Below the pieces are notes generated by a model that ran no database searches, had not been told where the DNA came from, and saw only the letters and a list, made by a program, of their open reading frames with translations. A stretch of DNA of 40,316 nt from NCBI GenBank assembly GCA_937877675.1, contig CALEIS010000099.1, positions 1 through 40,316 of the forward strand, given 5' to 3'. The position numbers and the translations under genes are program-made. Below, piece after piece: positions 1 through 6,733 of the stretch; within the stretch, counting starts at the first letter, position 1; every line of letters begins with the position of its first letter. This stretch comes from an uncultured Clostridia bacterium (lineage in GTDB: Bacteria > Bacillota > Clostridia > Oscillospirales > Acutalibacteraceae).

Positions 1-5
1 CGGGT

Positions 6-200
6 ATGAGCCTCGGTATGACCGATATCGGTGCGATCATCGGTATCACAAGCGCATTGATCCCCGGAATCGCGGTCGGCGTTTTGGGACTCGGTATGGC
101 GCTTCTCACCTATCCTATCTACAAAAGCATTCTCAATTCCCGTAAAAAGAAGTACAGCGCAGAGATCCTCAGCCTCAGCGACAAGATCATAAACAAGTAA
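6..200 (+). CDS. Small membrane protein, not phage-like, probably truncated at left edge
   Basis: The frame is open to the left edge, so the ATG at 6 may be internal and the gene may be partial. The 64 visible residues hold one or two hydrophobic glycine-rich segments (about residues 8-42) followed by a basic tail (residues 45-50 rich in Arg/Lys), as in small inner-membrane proteins. The codons are clearly more GC-rich than in the rest of the window, and the gene runs rightward although all phage genes for the next 11 kb run leftward. I do not recognise a family. It most likely belongs to a bacterial chromosome or to another molecule joined to the phage. Confidence 0.5.
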   Translation: MSLGMTDIGAIIGITSALIPGIAVGVLGLGMALLTYPIYKSILNSRKKKYSAEILSLSDKIINK

Positions 201-218
201 TAAAAAGGTGAAATTACA

Positions 219-290
219 ATGGGAATCAAGGCATTTTTCAAGAAGTCCGTTATAATACTTGAGCTTGTCGTAATCAATAACCAAGCTTGA
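219..290 (+). pseudogene. Start of a second non-phage gene, interrupted at the junction
   Basis: Nineteen bases after the preceding stop there is a purine-rich AAGGTG site followed by ATG at 219. The frame begins MGIKAFFKKS and then stops after 23 codons at 288-290. The first ten or so codons look like a normal gene start of the same GC-richer source as the upstream gene; the remainder falls in AT-rich phage-like sequence. This is best read as a gene cut at a join near 245-260. Confidence 0.4.
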
Positions 291-335
291 ATATTTCATC
301 AAAATATCATTTTCACATTCTAAACATTTATCCAT
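246..335 (-). CDS. Phage early protein, 5' part only (cut at left junction)
   Basis: The ATG at 335 overlaps the stop of the upstream gene (ATGGATAA), the tight coupling seen throughout this operon. The first thirty or so residues are acidic/aromatic with a CxxC pair (C4 and C7) close to the start, like the other small Cys-containing early proteins here. The frame stays open to the left edge, but beyond about 250 it runs antisense through the GC-richer foreign genes, so only the N-terminal part is believable. Function unknown. Confidence 0.45.
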
Positions 336-501
336 TTTTTAAACCCTCTGTTAATAGCTCTAAAATCTTATTTCTAAAATATATGGTTTGTGGGCAATTA
401 TCACCTTCAAGGCTTTCTACAAGCTCAATGACCTCTTGAATGCGCTCAATGCTGTACCACGTAACCTCTTGCCCTAGTGCGTTAGTTGTTTTCCATATCA
501 T
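328..501 (-). CDS. Small phage protein, 57 aa, unknown function
   Basis: This short ORF starts MIWKTTNALG and ends by overlapping the start of the next gene with ATGGATAA. It is mostly helical in character, with WYSIERIQEVIELVESLEG suggesting an amphipathic helix. It fits the spacing of the leftward early operon, and both neighbours are also tiny. I recognise no family. An in-frame alternative start does not exist, as the codon after ATG is ATA. Confidence 0.55.
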   Translation of the reverse strand: MIWKTTNALGQEVTWYSIERIQEVIELVESLEGDNCPQTIYFRNKILELLTEGLKNG

Positions 502-513
502 TTTATAACCTCG

Positions 514-684
514 CTAATTTGGTTTTACTGGGTGTAATATTTGTATATATGGTACTTCAGGCGGTAAAAACTCTTTCTTTTTCTTATGGCAAGAATAGAA
601 ATTACACTTGCAGTTTCTACCATCTAAAGAACATTCACCTAATACAAACTTTTTACAGTTATGTGGTTTATATTTATTTTCCAT
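514..684 (-). CDS. Cys-rich small phage protein, 56 aa
   Basis: The start at 684 is preceded by GAGGTGGAAA, a good ribosome binding site. Residues 8-29 contain a dense His/Cys pattern (HNC, GEC, RNCKC, SCH), which suggests one bound zinc ion or a small metal-stabilised knuckle. A basic run KKKKK-type segment follows and then a proline-rich tail. It belongs to the series of tiny leftward early genes. Comparable small Cys-rich ORFs are common in phages of gut bacteria, but no function is known to me. Confidence 0.55.
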   Translation of the reverse strand: MENKYKPHNCKKFVLGECSLDGRNCKCNFYSCHKKKKEFLPPEVPYIQILHPVKPN

Positions 685-693
685 TTTCCACCT

Positions 694-891
694 CTAATAA
701 ATTACTCTTTGTATTTGCATAAGTTCCTTTGTAAGTTCTACTCTTAGTCTTTTAAATTTTGCTCTATTTTCGCTCGAGTACAAATATCTATCGTTATTGT
801 TTTCGTAGTATTTTAATATTTCTTTTAAAGATTTTATTAACTCTTTGCTCATTGAGTCTACATAGTTTACTTTTTCTCTAGTTAGTTTCAT
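694..891 (-). CDS. Small helical phage protein, about 65 aa
   Basis: The likely start is one of two adjacent ATGs (891 or 888), placed just after GAGGGAA and overlapping the end of the upstream gene. An earlier ATG at 903 has no ribosome site. The product is highly charged and almost entirely helical (LTREKVNYVDSMSKELIKSL, then Lys/Arg-rich), typical of a small coiled-coil or DNA/protein-binding peptide. No family recognised. Confidence 0.5.
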   Translation of the reverse strand: MKLTREKVNYVDSMSKELIKSLKEILKYYENNNDRYLYSSENRAKFKRLRVELTKELMQIQRVIY

Positions 892-1258
892 CATTTCCCT
901 CACATTCGGTGATTTTATATAAAATTATTTTATTGTTTGCCCACTCTGTGTGATAGCCTTGCAATAATTCATCATTTTCTTCTGCAATCTCTTTTATCTC
1001 TGTTAAGGTTTCTCTAGCCTTATCATAATCTTTTAACGCTTGATTAAGTAAGTCGTTAAGGTGTTTGTTCTCTGCTTTGAGTTGGTCGAGTTGTTTAACA
1101 AGGTCTACTGTTCTTTCGTTTTTCAACCTCTCGCATTCTTGCTCTTTGTTTGCAAGTTTTTGTTCTAATTCGTTAGCAATCTTATATATGCAAGGTTCTT
1201 TTTCATCACAAATAGCACAATCTAAACCCTCACAATATTTTTTTATTTCATCTGCCAT
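878..1258 (-). CDS. Coiled-coil phage protein with N-terminal Cys cluster
   Basis: The product is 126 aa. Residues 8-25 hold four cysteines (YCEGLDCAICDEKEPC), a compact metal-binding-like head. Residues about 30-100 form a strong heptad-rich coiled coil (LEQKLANKEQECERLKNE and following). This Cys head plus coiled coil arrangement recurs in small early proteins of gut phages, where the role is unknown. The gene starts 3 bases after the previous stop and overlaps the next gene by 14 bases, so it is translated as part of the early operon. Confidence 0.65.
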   Translation of the reverse strand: MADEIKKYCEGLDCAICDEKEPCIYKIANELEQKLANKEQECERLKNERTVDLVKQLDQLKAENKHLNDLLNQALKDYDKARETLTEIKEIAEENDELLQGYHTEWANNKIILYKITECEGNDETN

Positions 1259-1261
1259 TAT

Positions 1262-1471
1262 TTAATCCTCAAATTCTTTTTCTAATTCAATAATTTCTTC
1301 TGCGATTTCATCATCTGTTTTATTTTTTAAATAGTCTTTATGATATGGACTATCTTTTAATGCTTTACATTGGATACAAGCATTATGAGTTACTAATTTA
1401 TGTAACGGACAATCAGGATTACATTTAACACCTGAATTTAGGTTATCTATTATTATCTGTTTATCTGTCAT
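1262..1471 (-). CDS. Cys/His-rich small phage protein, 69 aa
   Basis: Residues 16-36 contain CNPDCPLHKLVTHNACIQC, a clear four-Cys two-His cluster that probably binds zinc or an Fe-S centre. The C-terminal half is an acidic helix (DDEIAEEIIELEKEFED). It lies in the leftward early operon with only a few bases to the next gene. I do not recognise it; other small proteins here share the Cys-cluster habit but not the exact spacing. Confidence 0.6.
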   Translation of the reverse strand: MTDKQIIIDNLNSGVKCNPDCPLHKLVTHNACIQCKALKDSPYHKDYLKNKTDDEIAEEIIELEKEFED

Positions 1472-1496
1472 TATTCCACCTCAAATAAATCTTCCA

Positions 1497-1703
1497 TTAT
1501 TTCTTCATCCTCCAAAATCTTATTTTTAACTCGTTTAGCTTTTCTATTAAGTTTTCAGGCATAGAGTGCAACTCTATTCTATCCATTGCAGAAAGACCGC
1601 CAAATTTGTAATATCTCTGCATATCCGATATTGGAATATCAATATTTGGTACGTGTAAATTCTCTGCTCTTTTTATCATTATATTTATTCTGTTTACTCT
1701 CAT
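1497..1703 (-). CDS. Small basic phage protein, 68 aa, unknown
   Basis: The protein is 68 aa, begins MRVNRINIMIKRAENL and ends in a basic helix (LIEKLNELKIRFWRMKK). The start lies 2 bases beyond the stop of the YopX-like gene, with the typical tight packing of this operon. No motif or family is recognisable. The middle contains a YYKFGGLSAMDRIEL segment of mixed character. Coding is supported by position, strand and lack of a better alternative. Confidence 0.5.
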   Translation of the reverse strand: MRVNRINIMIKRAENLHVPNIDIPISDMQRYYKFGGLSAMDRIELHSMPENLIEKLNELKIRFWRMKK

Positions 1704-1705
1704 TG

Positions 1706-2014
1706 TTATAATAGCTCCTCATTCTCGTATATGTTGCCGATTACAACCGAGCGATGAGTCAATGAAAACAAGCACATATTTGTTGCTTCAAATCTTAATA
1801 ATGCTTGATTAAATTTAACAACCCCTCTTTTTGTATTGAGTCCATTATCTCTTTCTACAATATCGCCCTCATAAATCAGCTTGCCGTTTTTGTCTTTTAA
1901 GCCTGTGCATTGCATCCATATATAATCTTCGCAATTATAAAGTTCTAAGTGTGGTAAATCATCATAAATTATTCCTCTGCCATTCCAAAATCTAAACTTA
2001 AACCTATCTTGCAT
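1706..2014 (-). CDS. YopX-family phage protein
   Basis: The 102 aa product begins RFKFRFWNGRG and contains TGLKDKNGKLIYEGDIVE, the hallmark of the YopX family (small phage proteins, first named in Bacillus phage SPbeta). A beta-rich middle and a VIGNIYENEELL end also fit. The biochemical role of YopX proteins is not established; they are common in early regions of siphoviruses and myoviruses of Firmicutes, Bacteroidetes and others. It shares one base with the upstream gene, implying coupled translation. Confidence 0.85.
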   Translation of the reverse strand: MQDRFKFRFWNGRGIIYDDLPHLELYNCEDYIWMQCTGLKDKNGKLIYEGDIVERDNGLNTKRGVVKFNQALLRFEATNMCLFSLTHRSVVIGNIYENEELL

Positions 2015-2247
2015 TATTCAACCTCATTCAAATATTTATCTATACTCATTCTTTGCATGCTATTGTATCTATTCATAACAAAGCCCTTGCTAGGATATAA
2101 AAACCAGTCTTTGTGTTGCCATACACTATCACTTTTAGGTTCTGCTCCTATTGCAATTAGTTTCCCTGTATATTTCAATTTTCTTTTAGCTCTACGTTCT
2201 TTTGAAGCTTCTCGCATATCTCGGAAGATTTCGCCCATATCACCCAT
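2014..2247 (-). CDS. Small basic phage protein, 77 aa
   Basis: The protein starts MGDMGEIFRDMREASKERRA, an amphipathic, very basic helix that could bind nucleic acid. A beta-like core follows (YTGKLIAIGAEPKSDSVWQH, then FLYPSKGFVMNRYNSM). This organisation is reminiscent of small phage proteins of unknown function found next to YopX genes. It overlaps the upstream gene by 8 bases and the downstream one by one base. No function can be assigned. Confidence 0.55.
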   Translation of the reverse strand: MGDMGEIFRDMREASKERRAKRKLKYTGKLIAIGAEPKSDSVWQHKDWFLYPSKGFVMNRYNSMQRMSIDKYLNEVE

Positions 2248-2551
2248 TTATCACCTCATTTAATAGCTTTATTGCATCTTCTTTATCTTTTGTTGACCAG
2301 CCGTTAATATGTGTATCAGCAAATCTTATAAAGGTATGTAAAGCCTGTTTTAAATTGCAATCGCCATATTGTTTTCTAAAATCACCTGTTAAAATATAAT
2401 ATTCGTCATTAATTATTAAAGCAGTTTCATTAACATAAGGATTATAGCTAATTTCAAAACCTTCAAAATCTTTATGAACGTTAGGGCTTAAAGGTGTAGG
2501 CCTTTTATATCCGTCTGTCTCAAAATTTACTAAATCATGTATAGTTATCAT
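2240..2551 (-). CDS. Phage protein, 103 aa, unknown function
   Basis: The 103 aa product is acidic to neutral and begins MITIHDLVNFETDGY. The middle reads ALIINDEYYILTGDFRKQYG, suggestive of a small alpha/beta fold, and the end is helical (KDKEDAIKLLNEVING). It overlaps the next gene and lies 11 bases from the previous one, so it is co-transcribed with the early operon. I see no catalytic or binding motif and recognise no family. Confidence 0.55.
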   Translation of the reverse strand: MITIHDLVNFETDGYKRPTPLSPNVHKDFEGFEISYNPYVNETALIINDEYYILTGDFRKQYGDCNLKQALHTFIRFADTHINGWSTKDKEDAIKLLNEVING

Positions 2552-2562
2552 TTTTCACCTCT

Positions 2563-2766
2563 CTAAAACAAGCTTAGTTGCTTGATTTCTTTCACTATCT
2601 GTTGAGCTTGGAGTAGCTCTTTAATAATAAATTCTCTTTCTATCCAGGTGTTGAATTTGGGAAGTGTATTCTCAAGTATTAAATCCTTACCGCACCAAGC
2701 GCAAAATTTAGGTATAGTGTTTGTGGTTACTATCATTTGACACCTAGAACACCATTTACTAGTCAT
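2563..2766 (-). CDS. Zinc-ribbon phage protein, 67 aa
   Basis: The start chosen is the ATG at 2766, which overlaps the stop of the upstream gene (ATGACTAG); an in-frame ATG at 2796 would add ten residues inside that gene. Residues 6-30 carry CSRC and CAWCG separated by 15 residues, a classical four-cysteine zinc ribbon. A C-terminal helix rich in Ile, Lys and Glu follows. Such small zinc ribbons often act in nucleic-acid or protein contacts; the specific role here is unknown. Confidence 0.6.
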   Translation of the reverse strand: MTSKWCSRCQMIVTTNTIPKFCAWCGKDLILENTLPKFNTWIEREFIIKELLQAQQIVKEIKQLSLF

Positions 2767-2944
2767 TTTTCCTATACCTCTCACAAGTTGCTTCAAAAAA
2801 CTCTTTAATATCAGGATTCAAAACCCTTTTTCTTAAACTACATTTCAAAGGGTAATTTACGTTTGCAGCGCAATAACTAACACTCATTCCGTAAATAGTT
2901 TCTTCTCTATAATTCATGCACCCTTCGCATCCTAAATATTTCAT
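2759..2944 (-). CDS. Cys-rich small phage protein, 61 aa
   Basis: Five cysteines occur in 61 residues, beginning with CEGC at residues 6-9, then C25, C35 and C54. They are likely to hold a metal ion. The gene overlaps its downstream neighbour by a few bases, and lies in a row of similar small Cys-rich genes. The sequence gives no further hint of function. Confidence 0.55.
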   Translation of the reverse strand: MKYLGCEGCMNYREETIYGMSVSYCAANVNYPLKCSLRKRVLNPDIKEFFEATCERYRKND

Positions 2945-2959
2945 TGTTTACCTCTTTCT

Positions 2960-3244
2960 TTATAAATCCCAAAATAATGCCCTGCGCATAAAAACTTTAT
3001 TATCTAATTCAATCTGTTTAAACCCTCTTATCAGCTCATCTTCTAAGCCTTCTGTGCCTATGTTTGCATAAGTCATCAACATAGCAAACTTAATCGGATG
3101 AATGTGATAAGAGTTTTTGCTAGAATCGGAGTACATTTCGCATACAACACGATTAGGACAATCAATACAATGTGTTTTATACTTGAAACAACAAGCCGTT
3201 GTATAATTCCATTTTTGAAAGCTCCTGGACCATCTTGTTAGCAT
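2960..3244 (-). CDS. Cys-cluster phage protein, 94 aa
   Basis: After an N-terminal aromatic stretch (WSRSFQKWNYTTACC) the protein has a cysteine run CCFKYKTHCIDCPNRVVC within residues 18-35. The spacing CxxC with flanking Cys resembles an Fe-S or zinc site. The C-terminal half is helical. Similar proteins in Firmicutes and gut phages are annotated only as hypothetical. The gene sits between the small-gene row and the methyltransferase, separated from the latter by about 70 bases with no gene. Confidence 0.55.
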   Translation of the reverse strand: MLTRWSRSFQKWNYTTACCFKYKTHCIDCPNRVVCEMYSDSSKNSYHIHPIKFAMLMTYANIGTEGLEDELIRGFKQIELDNKVFMRRALFWDL

Positions 3245-3317
3245 CTTTGTAACTCCTCTAAAAGTTCATATATTTAATTTTTCTACTATTTTTATTCTCA
3301 AAATTATTCTATTGATT

Positions 3318-3995
3318 TTACTGGGTTTGAGGGGAATTTATCCTCTTTTCTGCAATTTCAAAATACTTTTCTTCTAATTCAATTCCTATAAAGTTTCTGT
3401 TTAGTTTCTTACAAGCTACTCCTGTTGTTCCACTTCCCATAAAAGGATCTAAAACAACGTCACCTATATTACTAGAGTTTGAGATTAAAGTTTCTAATAA
3501 ATCTAAAGGTTTTTCGCTAGGATGAACTTTTTTTTCAACATTTGAAAATTCCAACACCTGAAAAGTTCCCATTTTATTGATATTTTTAGCCTTACCTTTT
3601 CGAAACATCACAATAAATTCGCTATTTTTTAGATAGTATCTATTAGGACAATGTTTCGTTTTTTTCCAAGTTAGAATATTTAACAGTTTGAAACCTACCT
3701 TTTTGCCTATTGTTAAAATGTCGTTTAAATTCCTATCATCTGAAAAAATATAACAATGTGTATCGTTTTTTAGTAATCTATAGACTTCTGGTAACCAATT
3801 TTCAAATTTAATTTCATTGTGCTTAAAAAAAGTACCTTTCGCCATTTCTTCACGCAATGCACCTTTAAGCTTAACTGCGTGGTTAGTGCATCCGCCTTGA
3901 ACCTTTTTATAAGGCGGATCAGTGCAAACCAAATCAATACTTTCACTTGGCATTTTTGATATAATATCTAAACAATCACCTTTGTATATTTTCAT
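3318..3995 (-). CDS. DNA N6-adenine/N4-cytosine methyltransferase (beta class)
   Basis: The catalytic motif DPPY lies at residues 26-29 and the SAM-binding motif is near the C-terminus (VLDPFMGSGTTGVA). That order, catalytic motif first, defines the beta class of the N6_N4_Mtase family. HPSEKPLDLLE, also typical, precedes the SAM motif. At 225 aa it is a compact phage orphan enzyme. There is no restriction endonuclease gene nearby, so it probably modifies phage DNA to escape host restriction or to mark replication. It is one of three methyltransferases in this operon. Confidence 0.9.
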   Translation of the reverse strand: MKIYKGDCLDIISKMPSESIDLVCTDPPYKKVQGGCTNHAVKLKGALREEMAKGTFFKHNEIKFENWLPEVYRLLKNDTHCYIFSDDRNLNDILTIGKKVGFKLLNILTWKKTKHCPNRYYLKNSEFIVMFRKGKAKNINKMGTFQVLEFSNVEKKVHPSEKPLDLLETLISNSSNIGDVVLDPFMGSGTTGVACKKLNRNFIGIELEEKYFEIAEKRINSPQTQ

Positions 3996-4008
3996 TTCGC
4001 TTAATCCT

Positions 4009-4434
4009 CTAAAACAAATTCTGCTGCACGTTCTTTGTATCTTTCCATTGAACGTAATCTTTTAACTCTTTAATCTCTAGTTCAATCCTTGGGTTGATAT
4101 TGTCGTGAAAAACTCGGCTGCCATCGTGACCAGCTATAATATCTCGGTTATCGTCTAGGATAAGCCCTGAAGCCACCATAGCATCATCAACGGCATTTAG
4201 AAGGTTTGATAAATCGACCTTGCGCCTTGCATCCATATAGAAAATGCACTGGATATTAACTGGGTAATTAACCACTCCGACTTGGTGTTTAACTCGGTGA
4301 AAATATGGTAAAGAATCCTTCTCAAACTGAAGGTATTGCTTTGAAGGAAGCATTATCGGATATTTCCCTCTCATAACTATCTGACCATGGTTTTTTTTAG
4401 ATACTGGTTTAATTGGTAACGTAAACTTAATCAT
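4009..4434 (-). CDS. rusA: RusA-type Holliday junction resolvase
   Basis: The 141 aa protein has the RusA signature: an N-terminal FTLPIKPVSKKNHG segment, then RRKVDLSNLLNAVDDAM (residues 70-86) and GLILDDNRDI (90-99) with the acidic residues that bind magnesium in this family. RusA dimers cut four-way junctions; phages use them to clear recombination or packaging intermediates. Position in the early operon between two methyltransferases and downstream of the Exo/Bet pair is typical. The length matches the family (about 120-140 aa). Confidence 0.9.
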   Translation of the reverse strand: MIKFTLPIKPVSKKNHGQIVMRGKYPIMLPSKQYLQFEKDSLPYFHRVKHQVGVVNYPVNIQCIFYMDARRKVDLSNLLNAVDDAMVASGLILDDNRDIIAGHDGSRVFHDNINPRIELEIKELKDYVQWKDTKNVQQNLF

Positions 4435-4446
4435 TTTTGCTCACCT

Positions 4447-5067
4447 CTAATTTATCCATTCTATTGTTGGTTTTCCTTTATATCCTTTTTCCCAAACAAA
4501 CCAAGCGTAAGCTACGGCACTTGCAACAGGGATTTTTTTCTGTTTCTTTTCATCCCAAACTTCAAATTCACCATTTAAAGCGCAAGGAATACGGCTACTT
4601 GATACATAAACTGTTTTTGGTGGATATTTTTTAAAAAAGCTTTTTCTCTCTTTGCCTTCTAAGAACTGAACTTTTAGAAACATACAAACTTTCTTATTTT
4701 CAGTTACAACTTCAAGAGCTTTTTCTACAAATTCTTTAGCAAATTTATAAGGTGGATTAGTTACAATATCACCATTCCAACAATCATCCCAAGTTAGAAA
4801 ATCAATAGGATTTAGATTTCCATAACCTCTGTAAACCTTATCTGTTGCCAAGCCTAATTTGTTTGCTTTATCAAATACTTTAGCTAAATGACCTTCACCA
4901 CAAGCACATTCCCAAATATTCTCTAAGTCGAGTTCAACTTCTAAAAGTAGTTCTGCTGCTTTCGGATCTGTAGCATAATAATCGTTAACTTCTCTTTCGT
5001 GGTCTGTATGATTACTAGCTCCTAAGCAACTAAATGTAGTTTTTTTATTTCCTGTCCAATCTTTCAT
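4447..5067 (-). CDS. NPPY-type DNA methyltransferase-like protein
   Basis: The chosen start (ATG at 5067, 206 aa, MKDWTGNKKT) follows AAGAGG with normal spacing. An in-frame ATG at 5115 would begin within the previous gene and its terminator hairpin. Residues 53-62 (ECACGEGHLA) are a SAM-binding motif I and residues 103-107 (TNPPY) the catalytic motif of amino-methyltransferases. Motif I precedes the catalytic motif, unlike the enzyme at 3318. Phage relatives are predicted DNA adenine methyltransferases; target unknown. Being just past a terminator, it probably depends on read-through or antitermination. Confidence 0.75.
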   Translation of the reverse strand: MKDWTGNKKTTFSCLGASNHTDHEREVNDYYATDPKAAELLLEVELDLENIWECACGEGHLAKVFDKANKLGLATDKVYRGYGNLNPIDFLTWDDCWNGDIVTNPPYKFAKEFVEKALEVVTENKKVCMFLKVQFLEGKERKSFFKKYPPKTVYVSSSRIPCALNGEFEVWDEKKQKKIPVASAVAYAWFVWEKGYKGKPTIEWIN

Positions 5068-5083
5068 TTTTCTTAACCTCTTA

Positions 5084-5109
5084 TAAAAAAGGAGGGTTTT
5101 AACCCTCCT
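5084..5109 (-). terminator. Intrinsic terminator overlapping the end of the upstream gene
   Basis: On the minus strand the palindrome AGGAGGGTTAAAACCCTCCT is followed directly by a T-run. The stem contains the last codons and stop codon of the gene ending at 5099. The next gene starts 17 bases beyond. This would cut expression of the methyltransferase-to-left part of the operon unless read-through or antitermination occurs. Confidence 0.8.
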
Positions 5110-5623
5110 CATCATTTGTAACTTCTAAATTCAATTTTCCTTGAACTGTGCCTGTATCGCCGTTTATGTAAGCCTTAGCTAATTCAATAACCTCTTTCAA
5201 AAGTTTTTCGTGTTTTTCAGAAACAAAGAAGGTTTTCTCGTCCATGCCGTCTTTGTACATTGGCAACATTGGAGTTGAAATATTAACTACTGCGTTATTA
5301 GCTGGATTGAAGGCATATTTTACAGAATAAAGAACTTGCTTCAAAGCTCCGTTATCCTTGCCAAAATCAAACTTAATAGCGTTCATTGTAATATTAGCTA
5401 TATCCTTAGCTAAAATCGGCATACATCCAACAAAGCCTTCAACGTTCTCTTGGAACTTGTTGAAAAACTCGTTTGTAACCTTTTCTTTACCAGTGAATAC
5501 AACTTCGCTAGATGATAAATCACCTGATTGAACATAGTTAATAACCGCTGTTTTGTCGCTATTAATCTTAACTTTGTTAATCGCTGTAATCTTAATTTTT
5601 TCTTCTGTTTTTACTTCTGTCAT
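5099..5623 (-). CDS. Phage protein of the recombination/methylation cluster, unknown
   Basis: The 174 aa product has a beta-rich N-terminal half (KIKITAINKVKINSDKTAVI, then a hydrophilic loop SGDLSSSEVVFTGKE) and a helical C-terminal third. It ends in an acidic tail, NDEEG, as many single-strand-binding proteins do, but I cannot identify an OB-fold with confidence. It lies between the cytosine methyltransferase and the NPPY methyltransferase. A role as an accessory DNA-binding protein would fit the context and is only inference. Its stop codon lies in a terminator stem. Confidence 0.6.
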   Translation of the reverse strand: MTEVKTEEKIKITAINKVKINSDKTAVINYVQSGDLSSSEVVFTGKEKVTNEFFNKFQENVEGFVGCMPILAKDIANITMNAIKFDFGKDNGALKQVLYSVKYAFNPANNAVVNISTPMLPMYKDGMDEKTFFVSEKHEKLLKEVIELAKAYINGDTGTVQGKLNLEVTNDEEG

Positions 5624-5637
5624 TTCTCACTCCTTTT

Positions 5638-6729
5638 CTACTTATAAAGATTTTCAAAAATCTTTTCTAAAACATTTACTACAATTGAATTCCCAGCTTG
5701 TTTATAAAGCTGACTATTTGAAACACCGCTCTTTTGAGCTTTATAAAAATCTTCATCATCAAACCCCATCAATCGCCAACATTCTAAAGGTGTTAGTTTG
5801 CGGATTCTAATATTTTCAATTAGAACCATTGGCTGACGATTCCCTCCTTGCATAGTCATTAAGGCTGGGCTTATAGCTTCTTTATCCCATACGTTACCTG
5901 CGAACCCTGTACCCATATTTTCGCCATAGATATTGCCTAGCCTTACAGGGCTTGTTATTTCAGCGATTGTATTATCAGTAGGACACAAAGCGCCATTCGC
6001 TCTTAGACAAGAAGCATATCCATTCACATCTCTTGGCTTCCATAGAAAACCTGTTCCTTTAGCTTCGTGATTTTCATTATGTTTTAAAAATCCTTGGATA
6101 CTTTTCTCGCTCAAATAAAACTTCTCATCCACTTCATCTTCTAAAATATCTTTAAGCCTTATTTTCAATTCTTCAGCTTTTGGAAACTCAAAATTTTGAT
6201 TCAAGTCTTTTCTAATACTTATCGCAAAAACTCGCTCACGATTTTGAGGTATGCCGTAATTTTTAGCATTTAGAACTTGCCAATAGGTGTCATAGCCTAA
6301 TTGGTCCAAATAAAAAAGCCAATCGTCAAATTGGCTTTTAAACTTTTTCCCTACTAAATTTTTGACATTCTCTAATAACAAATACTTAGGTAATTTCCCC
6401 TCATCCTTCGCCACCTCTAAGAGCCTTTGCACTTGGTACAAAAGCCCTGAACGTGTTTCTGAACTTATACCTTTTTGATTGCCAGCTACTGAAATATCTT
6501 GACAAGGGAAAGAGTAAGTCCACAAATCAGCGTATTCTAACCTTTCAGCGGTGCAAATATCACCATAATTATATGTTTTGCCGAATATAGCTTCATAAGA
6601 TTGAATAGCGTATTTATCAATCTCACAAACTCCGACAACTTCGTGAGCTATTCCCAACCTATCAAGCGCTTTTCTTTGCGCTCCAATACCTGAAAAAAGT
6701 TCATTGACTGTTAATATATCTTCTGTCAT
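5638..6729 (-). CDS. DNA cytosine-5 methyltransferase (Dcm family)
   Basis: All main motifs are visible in 363 aa: motif I LFSGIGA (11-17), catalytic PCQ (75-77, Cys76), motif VI LLENVKNL, motif VIII QNRERVF, and C-terminal QAGNSIVVNVLEKIF. It transfers a methyl group from SAM to carbon 5 of cytosine in a specific sequence set by the variable region between motifs VIII and IX (about residues 190-300). No cognate endonuclease is near, so a protective role against host restriction is likely. The start follows the exonuclease stop by 4 bases. Confidence 0.95.
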   Translation of the reverse strand: MTEDILTVNELFSGIGAQRKALDRLGIAHEVVGVCEIDKYAIQSYEAIFGKTYNYGDICTAERLEYADLWTYSFPCQDISVAGNQKGISSETRSGLLYQVQRLLEVAKDEGKLPKYLLLENVKNLVGKKFKSQFDDWLFYLDQLGYDTYWQVLNAKNYGIPQNRERVFAISIRKDLNQNFEFPKAEELKIRLKDILEDEVDEKFYLSEKSIQGFLKHNENHEAKGTGFLWKPRDVNGYASCLRANGALCPTDNTIAEITSPVRLGNIYGENMGTGFAGNVWDKEAISPALMTMQGGNRQPMVLIENIRIRKLTPLECWRLMGFDDEDFYKAQKSGVSNSQLYKQAGNSIVVNVLEKIFENLYK

Positions 6730-6733
6730 TAAT

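Noticed and set aside
1..335. Single minus-strand phage gene running from 335 to the left edge
   Set aside because: The frame is open, but beyond about 250 it is antisense to GC-richer genes with their own ribosome sites and codon use, so only its first part is credible.
3245..3317. Promoter or small gene in the 70-base gap before the methyltransferase stop
   Set aside because: AT-rich sequence without a recognisable -35/-10 pair or ORF.
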